DNA from: Gammaproteobacteria bacterium
Lineage (GTDB): Bacteria > Pseudomonadota > Gammaproteobacteria > SZUA-229
Direction of reading: 5' to 3'
Assembly (NCBI GenBank): GCA_029882215.1
Contig: JAOULC010000016.1
Location: forward strand, 1 to 64,000
Length of the DNA: 64,000 bases
A model generated the notes under the pieces. The model was not told the DNA's origin. It saw nothing but the letters and a program-made list of their open reading frames with translations, and did not search any database. Made by a program: the position numbers and the translations under genes. Every line of letters starts with the position of its first letter. Position 1 is the stretch's first letter. This document shows positions 39,279 through 47,902 of the stretch, one piece after another.

Positions 39279-40046
39279 TTAATGTACAAGGTAACCATTT
39301 TTTTTAATAATTTTTTTAGCATCTGCTGACCGTATATAGCTTACAAATGCTTTTACTGCCGGCTTCACTGATGTTTTGTTTATCACCGCCAGTTTTTGTC
39401 TTACCGGATGATACCATTTCTGTGGCACTGACCAGATGCAATATTGCTCACTGAGCCTCACCGTTAACAGCGACTTAGCAATAAAAGCGGCGGCTACCCC
39501 TCCCGCTGAAACATACTGGTAAGTCTGCAGTATATTTTCGCCCATCAGCATAGCGGGTCTTGATACATTCCATAAACCCATTCGCTCCAGCACTTCTTTT
39601 GATGCCAGCCCATAGGGCGCAATTTTAGGATTTGCTATGGCCAGTTCTCTGCCGGCGTGTTCGGAGACAGCCTTAAGAAGTGAATCAGCACAGCCAGCAT
39701 CATGCTTATCATTACTGATAAAAACAAGCTGCCCCTGAGCGTATTCAAATGTATCTGATGCCATGCCATTTTTCTTTAATAAATCTGCACTCGCTTCATC
39801 AGCCGAGAGAAATATATCATACGGCGCACCATGCATGATCTGTGCATATAACTTACCGCTTGATGCCTGACTAATGGTAAAATTAAGACCGCTCTTTTTT
39901 CTAAAATCTGTGCGAAGTTGCTTTAAGGTACTGTTAAAGTTACTGGCCACCGCCACTCTGAATACTTCAGTTTCAGCAGCCTTTGTCTGGTATACCATTA
40001 ATACACTGACAACCATTAACATAACGATAAAAGTTTTTTTAAGCAT
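39279..40046 (-). CDS. modA: Molybdate-binding periplasmic protein
   Basis: A 255-residue solute-binding protein with a signal peptide (to about TKA), the ligand-site segments VAVASNFNSTLKQL and SQASSGKLYAQIMHGAPYDIFLSAD, and GLASKEVLERMGLW in the second lobe. These match ModA, which binds molybdate or tungstate. It is the third gene of a five-gene operon. Confidence 0.94.
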   Translation of the reverse strand: MLKKTFIVMLMVVSVLMVYQTKAAETEVFRVAVASNFNSTLKQLRTDFRKKSGLNFTISQASSGKLYAQIMHGAPYDIFLSADEASADLLKKNGMASDTFEYAQGQLVFISNDKHDAGCADSLLKAVSEHAGRELAIANPKIAPYGLASKEVLERMGLWNVSRPAMLMGENILQTYQYVSAGGVAAAFIAKSLLTVRLSEQYCIWSVPQKWYHPVRQKLAVINKTSVKPAVKAFVSYIRSADAKKIIKKNGYLVH

Positions 40047-40057
40047 GCATTTGTTAC

Positions 40058-40513
40058 TCAGACTTTATGATACCTGGCAACAAACCGGTCCAGTGCATTG
40101 GCAAAATTTTGTTTATCTTTTTGTCCGAATACCGTCTGACCACCTCCGAGTTCAACGCCGGAGTTTCTGACGGCTTCCATCATATCCCGAACCTGCAGTC
40201 TCGGCTTTATATTCTCTTTTGTAAACAGTTCGCCTCTTGGGCTCAAGGCATAAGCACCTTTTTCAATTACTTCATCTGCCAGAGGAATATCTGCCGTGAT
40301 AACCATGTCTCCGCTTTCTACTAAGCGAACAATTTCATCATCGGCCACATCAAAACCTCCGGGAACCTGTAATGATTTAAGAAAAGGAGAAGCCGGTGTG
40401 TTTATATATTGATTAGCCACAAAAGTGATCAGCAGCTTTTTTTTAGTCGCCATACGAAATAAAATGTCTTTAATCACATTAGGGCAGGCATCTGCATCAA
40501 CCCATATTTTCAT
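40058..40513 (-). CDS. YaiI/YqxD family (DUF188) protein
   Basis: A 151-residue UPF0178 protein with a PIN-like fold. The start IWVDADACPNVIKDIL, the GDMVITADIPLADEVIEKGAYALSPRG segment and the FTKENI motif define the family; conserved aspartates suggest a metal site, but function is unknown. It sits between an unknown gene (1-base gap) and modA (11-base gap). Confidence 0.93.
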   Translation of the reverse strand: MKIWVDADACPNVIKDILFRMATKKKLLITFVANQYINTPASPFLKSLQVPGGFDVADDEIVRLVESGDMVITADIPLADEVIEKGAYALSPRGELFTKENIKPRLQVRDMMEAVRNSGVELGGGQTVFGQKDKQNFANALDRFVARYHKV

Positions 40514-40514
40514 T

Positions 40515-40904
40515 TTAATACCCCAGCTCTTTCAATATAATTTGCATATGCTCTGCTCTGACCGGATTTAACAGCACCATATCAACAGGGAAGAGATCAT
40601 GCAGTTTCTGCACAAACTCCTGTTCTTCTTTGTCAGCAAATAATACTAACTTATAGTCTTTACCGAACGGCTCGAGGCTGCGCAACAGAACATCCAGATT
40701 ACAGACATTTGCACCGGCATAATTGCTGCCATAACCATATATAAAATCCGCTACAATAAGATCAGGGAGCTGATGTTTCAGCTGTCCAATCGCCTTGCGC
40801 ATAGAGTTGAATTTAATCTCCTGCATGCCAAATCGTCTGTAAACGTCCTGCAGATCAGGATGAAAAGGGGATTCGATGATGGAAAAAACTGTTAAGTCAG
40901 ACAT
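40515..40904 (-). CDS. Receiver-like hypothetical protein at the head of the mod operon
   Basis: A 129-residue cytosolic protein of unknown family. Its alternation of strands and helices (LTVFSIIES, PDLIVADFIYGYG, YKLVLFADKEE, PVDMVLLNPVRAEHMQIILKEL) resembles a response-regulator receiver fold. Asp52 (VADF) could stand at the phospho-acceptor position, but the acidic pair and conserved Lys are absent, so phosphorylation is doubtful. It is first in the operon with the DUF188 gene and modABC. Confidence 0.75.
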   Translation of the reverse strand: MSDLTVFSIIESPFHPDLQDVYRRFGMQEIKFNSMRKAIGQLKHQLPDLIVADFIYGYGSNYAGANVCNLDVLLRSLEPFGKDYKLVLFADKEEQEFVQKLHDLFPVDMVLLNPVRAEHMQIILKELGY

Positions 40905-40933
40905 ATTAAGCTAACCATATAATAGACCGTCTG

Positions 40934-40939
40934 ATTATA
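40934..40939 (-). promoter_or_regulatory. Possible -10 element for the five-gene mod operon
   Basis: A perfect TATAAT lies on the minus strand 30 bases upstream of the first gene; no good -35 is visible at the usual spacing. I found no clear ModE-type operator. Confidence 0.35.
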
Positions 40940-41189
40940 ACCCACTACATGGCTAATTTTACTAAACATAGCAAAGCCAAAATGAATGTTTTCTGTATTT
41001 ACCATTTTCTTGCTTATACACTTCTGCGAAATCTTTCGCTGCGCAATTCATATCTCAACTCAAAAGTTCACAGCCAGCAATCAATAGTTGCTGCTCTGTC
41101 AGGTTACCCGGTTACTAATCTTATCCGCCTACCAACTACCGAGCCTATCATTCAAAGCACAAATAATCGTCCCTACTGATTATAGGCAT

Positions 41190-42035
41190 TCACATTCTTT
41201 TCTTTTTTCTGCGTTTTAGTTCAAACAATACAGCGATAATTATTATGACGGCCATCATTGCGAGTATTATTGCCAGATAACGGTAATACACATCAGCCAT
41301 ACTTTCTTCGGTAAACGTTTGATGATCCGGTTCAACATTCTGCAATAAATGTTCTTTTTTGTTTTCTGATTCTTTATTCTTCAGCTCGCCTTCAATCTTT
41401 TTCATCAACACATCAAAATCGGCTTGATGCCCGCTTGCACTCAGTTCCTCTTTCATTTTATTCAGTGCCGCGTCAGCGTCCTCGAACCGGCCGGCTTTCT
41501 GCAATTCATTAACATTACTCCAGTGCAGATACCAGTAATAGGATTCATCCTCACCGCTACCACCAAGCGCCAGCTCAGCTTGAATAGCCTGCTGTTTAAG
41601 TTCCGCTGGCAGACCGCTTTTCATTACTGCATAAGCTCTGGCCGACAAATGTGGTGCATTTTCTTTATCAAGCGTCATGGCCCGTGTATAAAATGTATCT
41701 TTATTCGTAATCAGGCCGTCAACCAGTGAGGCATCACCTGCGCCCTGATAATAACTGGCAAGATTTCTCGCATGCAAACCTCTTACAAACCAGTACACAG
41801 GATTCTGTGCGTTCGCGGTTTCGACGTTATTCAATGCATCTGATATAAATTCAAATTCTTTCTTTTGCTGTAAATCATCCAGCCTTGCATTATTGTTTAA
41901 ATATAAAGCCACCTTATTTGCCGGCCTTACAAAACCTTTCGCCGACATATCAAATGCCTCATTAAACCCAGAAGCCTGCACTGCAACAGCAAACAACATC
42001 ATGACAAACAGGTAACATATTTTCATATTATTCAT
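41190..42035 (-). CDS. Exported, C-terminally anchored TPR-like protein
   Basis: A 281-residue protein of unknown family. It has a signal peptide (to about VQA), a helical middle resembling tetratricopeptide repeats (NPVYWFVRGLHARNLASYY, ESYYWYLHWSNVNELQKAG, FEDADAALNKMKEEL), and one strong membrane helix at ~247-272 followed by a very basic tail (KRRKKKRM). It is therefore predicted to sit in the periplasm, tethered to the inner membrane. It starts 8 bases inside the end of the M15-like peptidase gene, indicating a coupled pair. Confidence 0.75.
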   Translation of the reverse strand: MNNMKICYLFVMMLFAVAVQASGFNEAFDMSAKGFVRPANKVALYLNNNARLDDLQQKKEFEFISDALNNVETANAQNPVYWFVRGLHARNLASYYQGAGDASLVDGLITNKDTFYTRAMTLDKENAPHLSARAYAVMKSGLPAELKQQAIQAELALGGSGEDESYYWYLHWSNVNELQKAGRFEDADAALNKMKEELSASGHQADFDVLMKKIEGELKNKESENKKEHLLQNVEPDHQTFTEESMADVYYRYLAIILAMMAVIIIIAVLFELKRRKKKRM

Positions 42036-43272
42036 ACTTTATATTGATGTGCATATGATCGGCCTTATCGAAGGCATCCGGAATTCCATTTTTTGGTTCT
42101 ATGTCTTCCTCGAATTCTCTTGTTACCATTGGCCGGCCGTTCGTTTCCAGCTGCCAGAATGCCTCCAACTGACTGGCTTCCAGTGCTTTCCATAAAAACC
42201 AGTACACAATAGCTGAGCGGGTATCAGACGGAGGTTCATTGGCAACTATATCAATCGCACCACCCCTCTGATGAACGCCATTTAATGCGTTACTAAACCA
42301 TTCATTTCTTTCTGGGTTTCTCCAGCCACCGCTTAACCACAATTCGGATTTCGGCACAGGCAAGGCGTTATTATTCAGATCCTGCATCATCGAACCGTTA
42401 GCTTTATATTTTTCTTTTTCTGCTTCAAAGACAGAAACAACTCTGATCGCCAGTTCAGTCAGGCCATCATCTATCATCAAGCCATAGCTGCTTTCGGATA
42501 AGGCTGTACCAAGTAACTTAGCGGGTATATCGGGTATAGAACTTAACTCTTCACGCAATGGCACCGGTAAGTCACCATAGCCACCTCTTCCGTAACGGTT
42601 AATTCTGTAATGGTTGATATACTCCTGACGAACCATGTCTTTATTATCCATTTCTATCTTTCCTTGATACGACAGAATCTCGCCTGATGACTTTCTGATA
42701 TTGGCAATAATCTGATATGACAGTCGCGGGTTATAGTGCTCGTCATCAATCTCCGGCGTACCTCCGCCATAGCGTTGTCGCCTGCCATTTCCGCCACGAC
42801 CTTTTTTATACACCGGTTCTTTATGTTTCAGTGGCAACGGTCTGAACACCAGCCGGCTATGGTCTTGAATATCATTCTGCAAATAGCCAGATACCCACTC
42901 ATAACCACTTTTCATTGTCTCTTTAGTAAACGGGTACTTTGATAATATTTCAATTTCTCCTGTTTCTAATTTTGATGTTCTCACCAGCCACTGCAGGGTT
43001 TCATCTGCTTTTAAATTAACAGGCAAATCAACTACAAACGGAATCTGTATTTTTAACGCCGATGATTGTGTTGTTTTCTTTACGCCCTGTTCAATACCGG
43101 AATGAGAGTCTACATATATAAATGAGTGGACTTTGTTACTCTCGGGATTGGCTGAACTGATAATATTTAATGGCTGTACTTCTGCTGCATGCGTATAAAA
43201 AAACCAGCCACTGCAAAGACCCAGATTCAGTGAGAGAAGAAATTTACAAAATAATAGCCGAATGAGATTCAT
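42028..43272 (-). CDS. Exported protein with C-terminal M15-like zinc peptidase domain
   Basis: A 414-residue secreted protein with a signal peptide (to about THA, residue 29). Residues ~30-300 are beta-rich and unassigned, with a glycine/arginine patch (GRGGNGRRQRYGGG) near 160. The last ~100 residues match the peptidase M15 pattern: LSGGWRNPERN, the zinc ligands His334 and Asp341 in VHQRGGAIDI, and a terminal DHMHINI with His406/His408. M15 enzymes cut D-Ala-D-Ala or related wall peptides. A catalytic Glu/Asp is plausibly Asp405. Substrate and partner role are inference; it is coupled to the TPR-like protein. Confidence 0.72.
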   Translation of the reverse strand: MNLIRLLFCKFLLSLNLGLCSGWFFYTHAAEVQPLNIISSANPESNKVHSFIYVDSHSGIEQGVKKTTQSSALKIQIPFVVDLPVNLKADETLQWLVRTSKLETGEIEILSKYPFTKETMKSGYEWVSGYLQNDIQDHSRLVFRPLPLKHKEPVYKKGRGGNGRRQRYGGGTPEIDDEHYNPRLSYQIIANIRKSSGEILSYQGKIEMDNKDMVRQEYINHYRINRYGRGGYGDLPVPLREELSSIPDIPAKLLGTALSESSYGLMIDDGLTELAIRVVSVFEAEKEKYKANGSMMQDLNNNALPVPKSELWLSGGWRNPERNEWFSNALNGVHQRGGAIDIVANEPPSDTRSAIVYWFLWKALEASQLEAFWQLETNGRPMVTREFEEDIEPKNGIPDAFDKADHMHINIKYE

Positions 43273-43298
43273 AGAACATAAATTATAGACCAGCTATT

Positions 43299-44087
43299 TT
43301 ATTTAACAATTTCAACGTCCATCCCCACTTGTAAACAGCCTGTTGAATCTGCAATCACATTCTGTCCAAAATATACTTTTGAGTCTTGCATCCGGTATGT
43401 GCGTAAGGTTTTAACCGGCTCTGCAGACCTTTTAGCCGTTACAGGATCAACAGAGGGAATGCTGCAGCGGCTGCATGGCTTAACTACACGCAGTGTAATG
43501 CCGCCTACTCTGATACATTCCCAGCTATCCTCTGCAAAGCTGTCGCTTCCTGAAATAACAATGTTTGGTCGAAACCTGCTCATCGCAACCGGCTGTCTCA
43601 GACGGCTATTTAAATCATCCAGCGAGGCCTGAGTAATCACAAGCAATGGAAAGCCATCACTAAAGCCGGTGATATCGCCTTTTTTTGCAAAATTTAAATC
43701 AACCTGCCTCACTTCGTCGTCAGGAAAAAAAACCAGCCGGCATGGTGTCTGTAAAAACTCACTGAAATAATTTGCCGCTCTATCACCACAGTCATGTGCC
43801 TGACAGACATCCCCCCATACCTTAACCCGTGTAACAGCATGTTTGTTAGCAAGCACATCAATTGGCTCAGCGCCCGGTCGCGTTATTCTCAGGCCAGTAG
43901 CCTGCACAGCGGCATTGATCAGGCACATTCGCGGGAACTGTCTTTGTGATAAAAACTCGCCTTTTTCATCGACCAGCATCCAGCGTCTGTCATGCTCAAA
44001 GCCAAAAGCATCAATCGCAGCCTTTGTAACCGCCACAGCAGCGGCGGATTTTAACGGGTGGATATATAATTCACTGACTTTCATCAC
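43299..44087 (-). CDS. MOSC domain-containing protein
   Basis: A 262-residue protein with an N-terminal MOSC beta-barrel (VSELYIHPLKSAAAV) and a C-terminal MOSC domain carrying the molybdenum-cofactor cysteine in VKPCSRCSIPSVD. It resembles the YcbX/mARC group of Mo-dependent reductases of N-hydroxylated compounds, but lacks the C-terminal ferredoxin domain of YcbX and would need an electron donor. The Met at 44084 is an equal start. Confidence 0.9.
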   Translation of the reverse strand: MMKVSELYIHPLKSAAAVAVTKAAIDAFGFEHDRRWMLVDEKGEFLSQRQFPRMCLINAAVQATGLRITRPGAEPIDVLANKHAVTRVKVWGDVCQAHDCGDRAANYFSEFLQTPCRLVFFPDDEVRQVDLNFAKKGDITGFSDGFPLLVITQASLDDLNSRLRQPVAMSRFRPNIVISGSDSFAEDSWECIRVGGITLRVVKPCSRCSIPSVDPVTAKRSAEPVKTLRTYRMQDSKVYFGQNVIADSTGCLQVGMDVEIVK

Positions 44088-44098
44088 AGCAATAAACC

Positions 44099-44647
44099 TT
44101 ATTCTGATTTTTTAATATTATTCAGGATGCTTTTAAAGTATTCAAAGCCTTTTTCTCTGGCCAGCCTTATATTATTTCGCGGAATCTGTTCCGGCTGCGG
44201 ATAACTGGAGAGGGCTTTTTCAAGACTGTGCTCTCTGATTAAATGCAGCATCGGGTACGGCGAACGGTTGGTATAATTCGCCGCATCATTTTCCGGCTCA
44301 CCTTCAAAGCAGTAATCGGGGTGGAAATTAGCCAGCTGATAAACCCCTTCATAGCCCTGCATTTCCAGCAGCCGGTTTGCCAGCTCAACAAAATCCAGAA
44401 ACGCTTCAAAATCTTTACACAGATTTGCATACACGATCAGTGTTGTTTCAATTTCCGCTTTCTCATCCAGCTGCTCGCACGCCCTGATTAACGCTTCCAG
44501 CGCATCTTCGATTTTCACTGTGTCCGACAGCACAAAATTCACCTGCCCGCTGTCATACTCCGGTTTAGCAAACGGGCAAAAATTATGGCCTATAACGATC
44601 TGTTCAAGCCACTGTTTAGTTTTCTCAATTTCGCTGTGCATGCTCAT
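44099..44647 (-). CDS. DUF1415 family protein
   Basis: A 182-residue cytosolic protein of the DUF1415 family, function unknown. HNFCPFAKPEYDSG near the N-terminus (with a conserved Cys), YQLANFHPDYCFEG in the middle and NRSPYPMLHLIREHSLEKAL towards the end define it. It precedes the MOSC gene by 11 bases and is probably cotranscribed. Confidence 0.9.
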   Translation of the reverse strand: MSMHSEIEKTKQWLEQIVIGHNFCPFAKPEYDSGQVNFVLSDTVKIEDALEALIRACEQLDEKAEIETTLIVYANLCKDFEAFLDFVELANRLLEMQGYEGVYQLANFHPDYCFEGEPENDAANYTNRSPYPMLHLIREHSLEKALSSYPQPEQIPRNNIRLAREKGFEYFKSILNNIKKSE

Positions 44648-44720
44648 TTCCTGTCTGCTAAAAATTATTTATGCCATCGTCTTTCATATGCTGCATTTTC
44701 AGCGCGGATACACGGGCATA

Positions 44721-44760
44721 AAAAAAGCGGCCTCAGAATAATTTCCAAGTCCGCTTTTTT
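44721..44760 (-). terminator. Terminator of the transhydrogenase operon
   Basis: A6-GCGG and CCGC-T6 pair over 10 positions around a 20-base loop, 22 bases past the pntB stop on the minus strand. Confidence 0.7.
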
Positions 44761-44781
44761 TACCGTATCACTGAGCAGTGA

Positions 44782-46182
44782 TTAACCGAGCGACTTCACA
44801 CCGGCAACCAGCTCACCAATCATTTTCTGCCCGTCGCCGTATAACATTTGCGTGTTATCGGCATAGAACAGGTGATTTTCAATACCTGAGAAACCGGCAC
44901 CGCGACCACGCTTAATAACTATACAGTTTTGTGCACGATCTGCATCCAGAATTGGCATACCGTAAATCGGGCTGTCCGGATTACTGCGGGCAACCGGGTT
45001 AACCACGTCATTGGCACCAATCACCAGCGCCACTTCAGCGCTTGGGAATTCCGGATTAATGTCTTCAAGATCATAAATCTTGTCATAGTCTATGCCAGCT
45101 TCTGCTAACAACACATTCATATGTCCCGGCATACGACCGGCAACAGGGTGAATTGCGTACTTCACCTCAACGCCGCGCGCTTCTAATACCTTAGTCAGCT
45201 CTGCCAGCTTATGTTGCGCCTGCGCCACAGCCATACCGTAACCCGGAATAATAATAACCTTGCTGGCATACGCCATCATGATTGCCGCATCAGGCGCCTG
45301 AACTTCTTTCATGCTGCCTTCAACTTCTTCATCTGCTGCGCTGCCATCAGCTGAACCAAAGCTTGAGAATAATATATTAGAAATCGGACGGTTCATTGCT
45401 TTTGACATTAACTGCGTCAGCAGTGTACCCGATGCTCCAACCACCATACCGGCGATCATCATCGCGGCGTTTTGCAACACAAAACCTTCAAAGGCCACCG
45501 CTAAACCGGTCAAGGCATTAAACAATGAAATAACAACCGGCATATCGGCACCGCCAATTGGCAGTGTAAACATGATGCCGAAGATCAGGGTCAGCGCAAA
45601 GAAGATCAGCAAGTAAGTCGGATTAATGTCACCACTGATCGCCATGATGCCGCCCAGCGCTAACATACCAACAAACAACAACAGATTGATCATCATGTGC
45701 ATGGGCAGACGCATGGTCTTATTGATCAGCCCCTGCAGTTTGGCAAACGCAATTGCAGAGCCAGAGAATGACACCGCACCAATAATTGCGCCCAATGTTG
45801 CCAGCACCAATACAGTTGTACCCGGTGCTGCACCGCCGGCGGCCACTTTCACTAATTCAACCGCCGCAATAGCTGCGGCGGCACCGCCACCCATACCGTT
45901 GTAGATAGCAATCATCTGCGGCATATCGGTCATTTCTACGCGCTTGGCCGTGACATAGGCAATCGCAGAGCCGACTAAAATAGCCAGCACAATCAGGATA
46001 ACGTTAATGCTGCCGTGACTGTAAACAACCGGGTCACCAAACGTTGCCACGGTTGCGATAACCATAGCAACACCAGCCCAGACAATACCCTGACGCGCTG
46101 TTACCGGAGAACTCATTTGCTTCAAGCCGATGATAAAAACAGCGGCCGAAATGAAATAGACTATTTCGATTAATAGATCCAC
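44782..46182 (-). CDS. pntB: NAD(P) transhydrogenase subunit beta
   Basis: A 466-residue inner-membrane subunit with about nine helices, then a cytosolic NADP(H)-binding domain III (~285-466): PGYGMAVAQAQHKL, HPVAGRMPGHMNVLLAEA, VIGANDVVNPVA and IVIKRGRGAGFSGIEN. With the alpha subunits it couples proton entry to reduction of NADP+ by NADH. It follows pntA2 by 3 bases. Confidence 0.97.
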   Translation of the reverse strand: MDLLIEIVYFISAAVFIIGLKQMSSPVTARQGIVWAGVAMVIATVATFGDPVVYSHGSINVILIVLAILVGSAIAYVTAKRVEMTDMPQMIAIYNGMGGGAAAAIAAVELVKVAAGGAAPGTTVLVLATLGAIIGAVSFSGSAIAFAKLQGLINKTMRLPMHMMINLLLFVGMLALGGIMAISGDINPTYLLIFFALTLIFGIMFTLPIGGADMPVVISLFNALTGLAVAFEGFVLQNAAMMIAGMVVGASGTLLTQLMSKAMNRPISNILFSSFGSADGSAADEEVEGSMKEVQAPDAAIMMAYASKVIIIPGYGMAVAQAQHKLAELTKVLEARGVEVKYAIHPVAGRMPGHMNVLLAEAGIDYDKIYDLEDINPEFPSAEVALVIGANDVVNPVARSNPDSPIYGMPILDADRAQNCIVIKRGRGAGFSGIENHLFYADNTQMLYGDGQKMIGELVAGVKSLG

Positions 46183-46185
46183 GAG

Positions 46186-46473
46186 TTAGTCTCCCTTCTT
46201 CGGTTGGAACATTTCAAGCATACGCACAGTGGCAATATAACCACCGACCGCATTACCTGCTGCTAATAAAACAGCGACGAAGCCAATTGCCATTTCAACC
46301 GGCGTTTCTGCGTGACCTAGTGCCACCATTGCACCAACTACCACGATACCGTGAATAAAGTTAGAGCCTGACATTAACGGCGTATGCAAAATAACAGGTA
46401 CACGGCTGATGACTTCATAACCGGTAAACGCTGCTAACATAAAAATATAGAGTGCTGTAAAGCCTTCGATCAT
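46186..46473 (-). CDS. pntA2: NAD(P) transhydrogenase subunit alpha 2 (membrane part)
   Basis: A 95-residue protein with three hydrophobic helices equivalent to the C-terminal membrane part of E. coli PntA; HTPLMSGSNFIHGIVVVGA is characteristic. The split alpha1/alpha2 organisation is common in Proteobacteria. Its start overlaps the pntA1 stop by 4 bases. Confidence 0.95.
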   Translation of the reverse strand: MIEGFTALYIFMLAAFTGYEVISRVPVILHTPLMSGSNFIHGIVVVGAMVALGHAETPVEMAIGFVAVLLAAGNAVGGYIATVRMLEMFQPKKGD

Positions 46474-47597
46474 GACGGTGTCCCCTTATACATTTCAGCT
46501 TTGATTTCGCCTTCATGTGTTAAAACACATTTAGAGATAACATCATCTTCCCAGTTAAATACCAGCTCGGCATCTTCGCTAATAAAAGGAGAGATTAAAT
46601 TAAAGATATTTTTTGAATACATTTCGCTGGCATGAACCGGCACCTGACTGGCAACGTTCAGTGGCGCATGTATCGTTACCCTGTCTTCAAACATGACGGT
46701 TTCACCCGGTTTGCTCAGCACACAGTTTCCGCCGCCTTCAGCCGCAAGATCCACCACAACCGAACCCACTTTCATGTTTTCAACCATGGCCTGGTCAATA
46801 ATTTTCGGTGAAGGACGCCCGGGTATAGCCGCTGTTGAAACAACCACATCGGCCATTGAAATATGTTTTGCCAGTACATCGCGCTGCTGCTGTTTTTCAT
46901 CATCAGTCAGTTCACGGGCATAACCGCCTTCGCCGTCAGCCGATACACCGGTATCAATAAACTTGGCACCTAATGACTCACACTGCTCTTTAGTCGCAGA
47001 ACGCACGTCGTAGGCTTCCACTATCGCGCCCAGTCGTTTCGCTGTCGCGATGGCCTGTAAGCCGGCGACACCGGCACCGATAATAACCACACGGGCGGGT
47101 CGAATCGTACCGGCTGCAGTAGTGAGCATCGGGAAGAAAACACTGGCCAGATCGGCACCCATCAGTACACCTTTATAACCGGCGATGGCTGCCTGCGAAG
47201 ACAATGCATCCATAGACTGAGCACGAGAGATACGCGGCACCAGCTCCATTGAAAAAGAAGTGATTTTCTTTTCATTCATCTTTTTCATCATGTCGGCATT
47301 TTTATGCGGCGCCATAAAACCAACGACAACCGCACCGTCGTTCATTTTATCCAGTTCTTCAAGCGTGGGAGGTGCCACTTTAAAAATCATGTCTGCATTT
47401 TTGTAAAGCTCGTCAGCACTGGCGACAATCTTCACATCTTCAAACTGCTCATCAGAAAAGTGAGAGCTGATCGCAGCCCCTTTTTCCATTGAAATCTCGA
47501 CACCCATCTTGATCAGACGCTGTGCTATCCCCGGCTCCAGCGCAATACGGCGCTCACCCGGTACAATCTCATTCGGCACTGCCAAACGTATCGCCAT
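46470..47597 (-). CDS. pntA: NAD(P) transhydrogenase subunit alpha 1 (NAD-binding)
   Basis: A 375-residue cytosolic NAD(H)-binding subunit (domain I) related to alanine dehydrogenase: VPNEIVPGERRIALEP at the N-terminus, SRAQSMDALSSQA, the Rossmann GAGVAGLQAIATAKRLGA (~residue 174) and DLAAEGGGNC. It leads the operon; a leader hairpin (47651-47671) lies upstream. Confidence 0.96.
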   Translation of the reverse strand: MAIRLAVPNEIVPGERRIALEPGIAQRLIKMGVEISMEKGAAISSHFSDEQFEDVKIVASADELYKNADMIFKVAPPTLEELDKMNDGAVVVGFMAPHKNADMMKKMNEKKITSFSMELVPRISRAQSMDALSSQAAIAGYKGVLMGADLASVFFPMLTTAAGTIRPARVVIIGAGVAGLQAIATAKRLGAIVEAYDVRSATKEQCESLGAKFIDTGVSADGEGGYARELTDDEKQQQRDVLAKHISMADVVVSTAAIPGRPSPKIIDQAMVENMKVGSVVVDLAAEGGGNCVLSKPGETVMFEDRVTIHAPLNVASQVPVHASEMYSKNIFNLISPFISEDAELVFNWEDDVISKCVLTHEGEIKAEMYKGTPS

Positions 47598-47902
47598 TAT
47601 CTTTCTCCACTCTTAACGAAGTGTATGTGTTACTTAAACAAAGCCAGTCAGCAGTGTATTATTAACACTGCCGGTAAGCCTACAAAATGAGGCGTATGTT
47701 ACAGGAATTGAGACCTTGTTTGAACACAGAGTGTCGTTATATCAGCATAAAAACCCGGCTTTTCAGCTAAAACCGATTGAAATATCTAATCGGCATGATC
47801 GAATATCGCTATATAGACGAGTTTTCGCTTGAATTACCTCTATCTTGGGATACACTGAGCCCCCAATAACAATAACGACTTTCGCATTCAACTTAATAAA
47901 CA
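47598..47902. other. 305-bp divergent intergenic region between pntA and hemH
   Basis: No gene is visible. A 7-bp inverted repeat (GCAGTGT and ACACTGC, 47651-47671) lies in the pntA leader. The hemH promoter candidate is at 47829-47856. Otherwise nothing recognisable. Confidence 0.6.
47829..47856 (+). promoter_or_regulatory. Probable sigma-70 promoter of hemH
   Basis: TTGAAT and TACACT are spaced by 16 bases, 46 bases before the hemH start. Confidence 0.4.

Noticed and set aside
40949-41179. 76-aa + strand frame between the mod operon and the TPR-like gene
   Set aside because: No ribosome-binding site and composition unlike protein; taken as chance.
40905-41189. Molybdenum-cofactor riboswitch or ModE operator before the mod operon
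   Set aside because: No matching structure or palindrome was found; only a -10-like TATAAT is visible.
45311-45904. + strand frames inside pntB
   Set aside because: Antisense shadows of a complete, well-conserved membrane protein gene.
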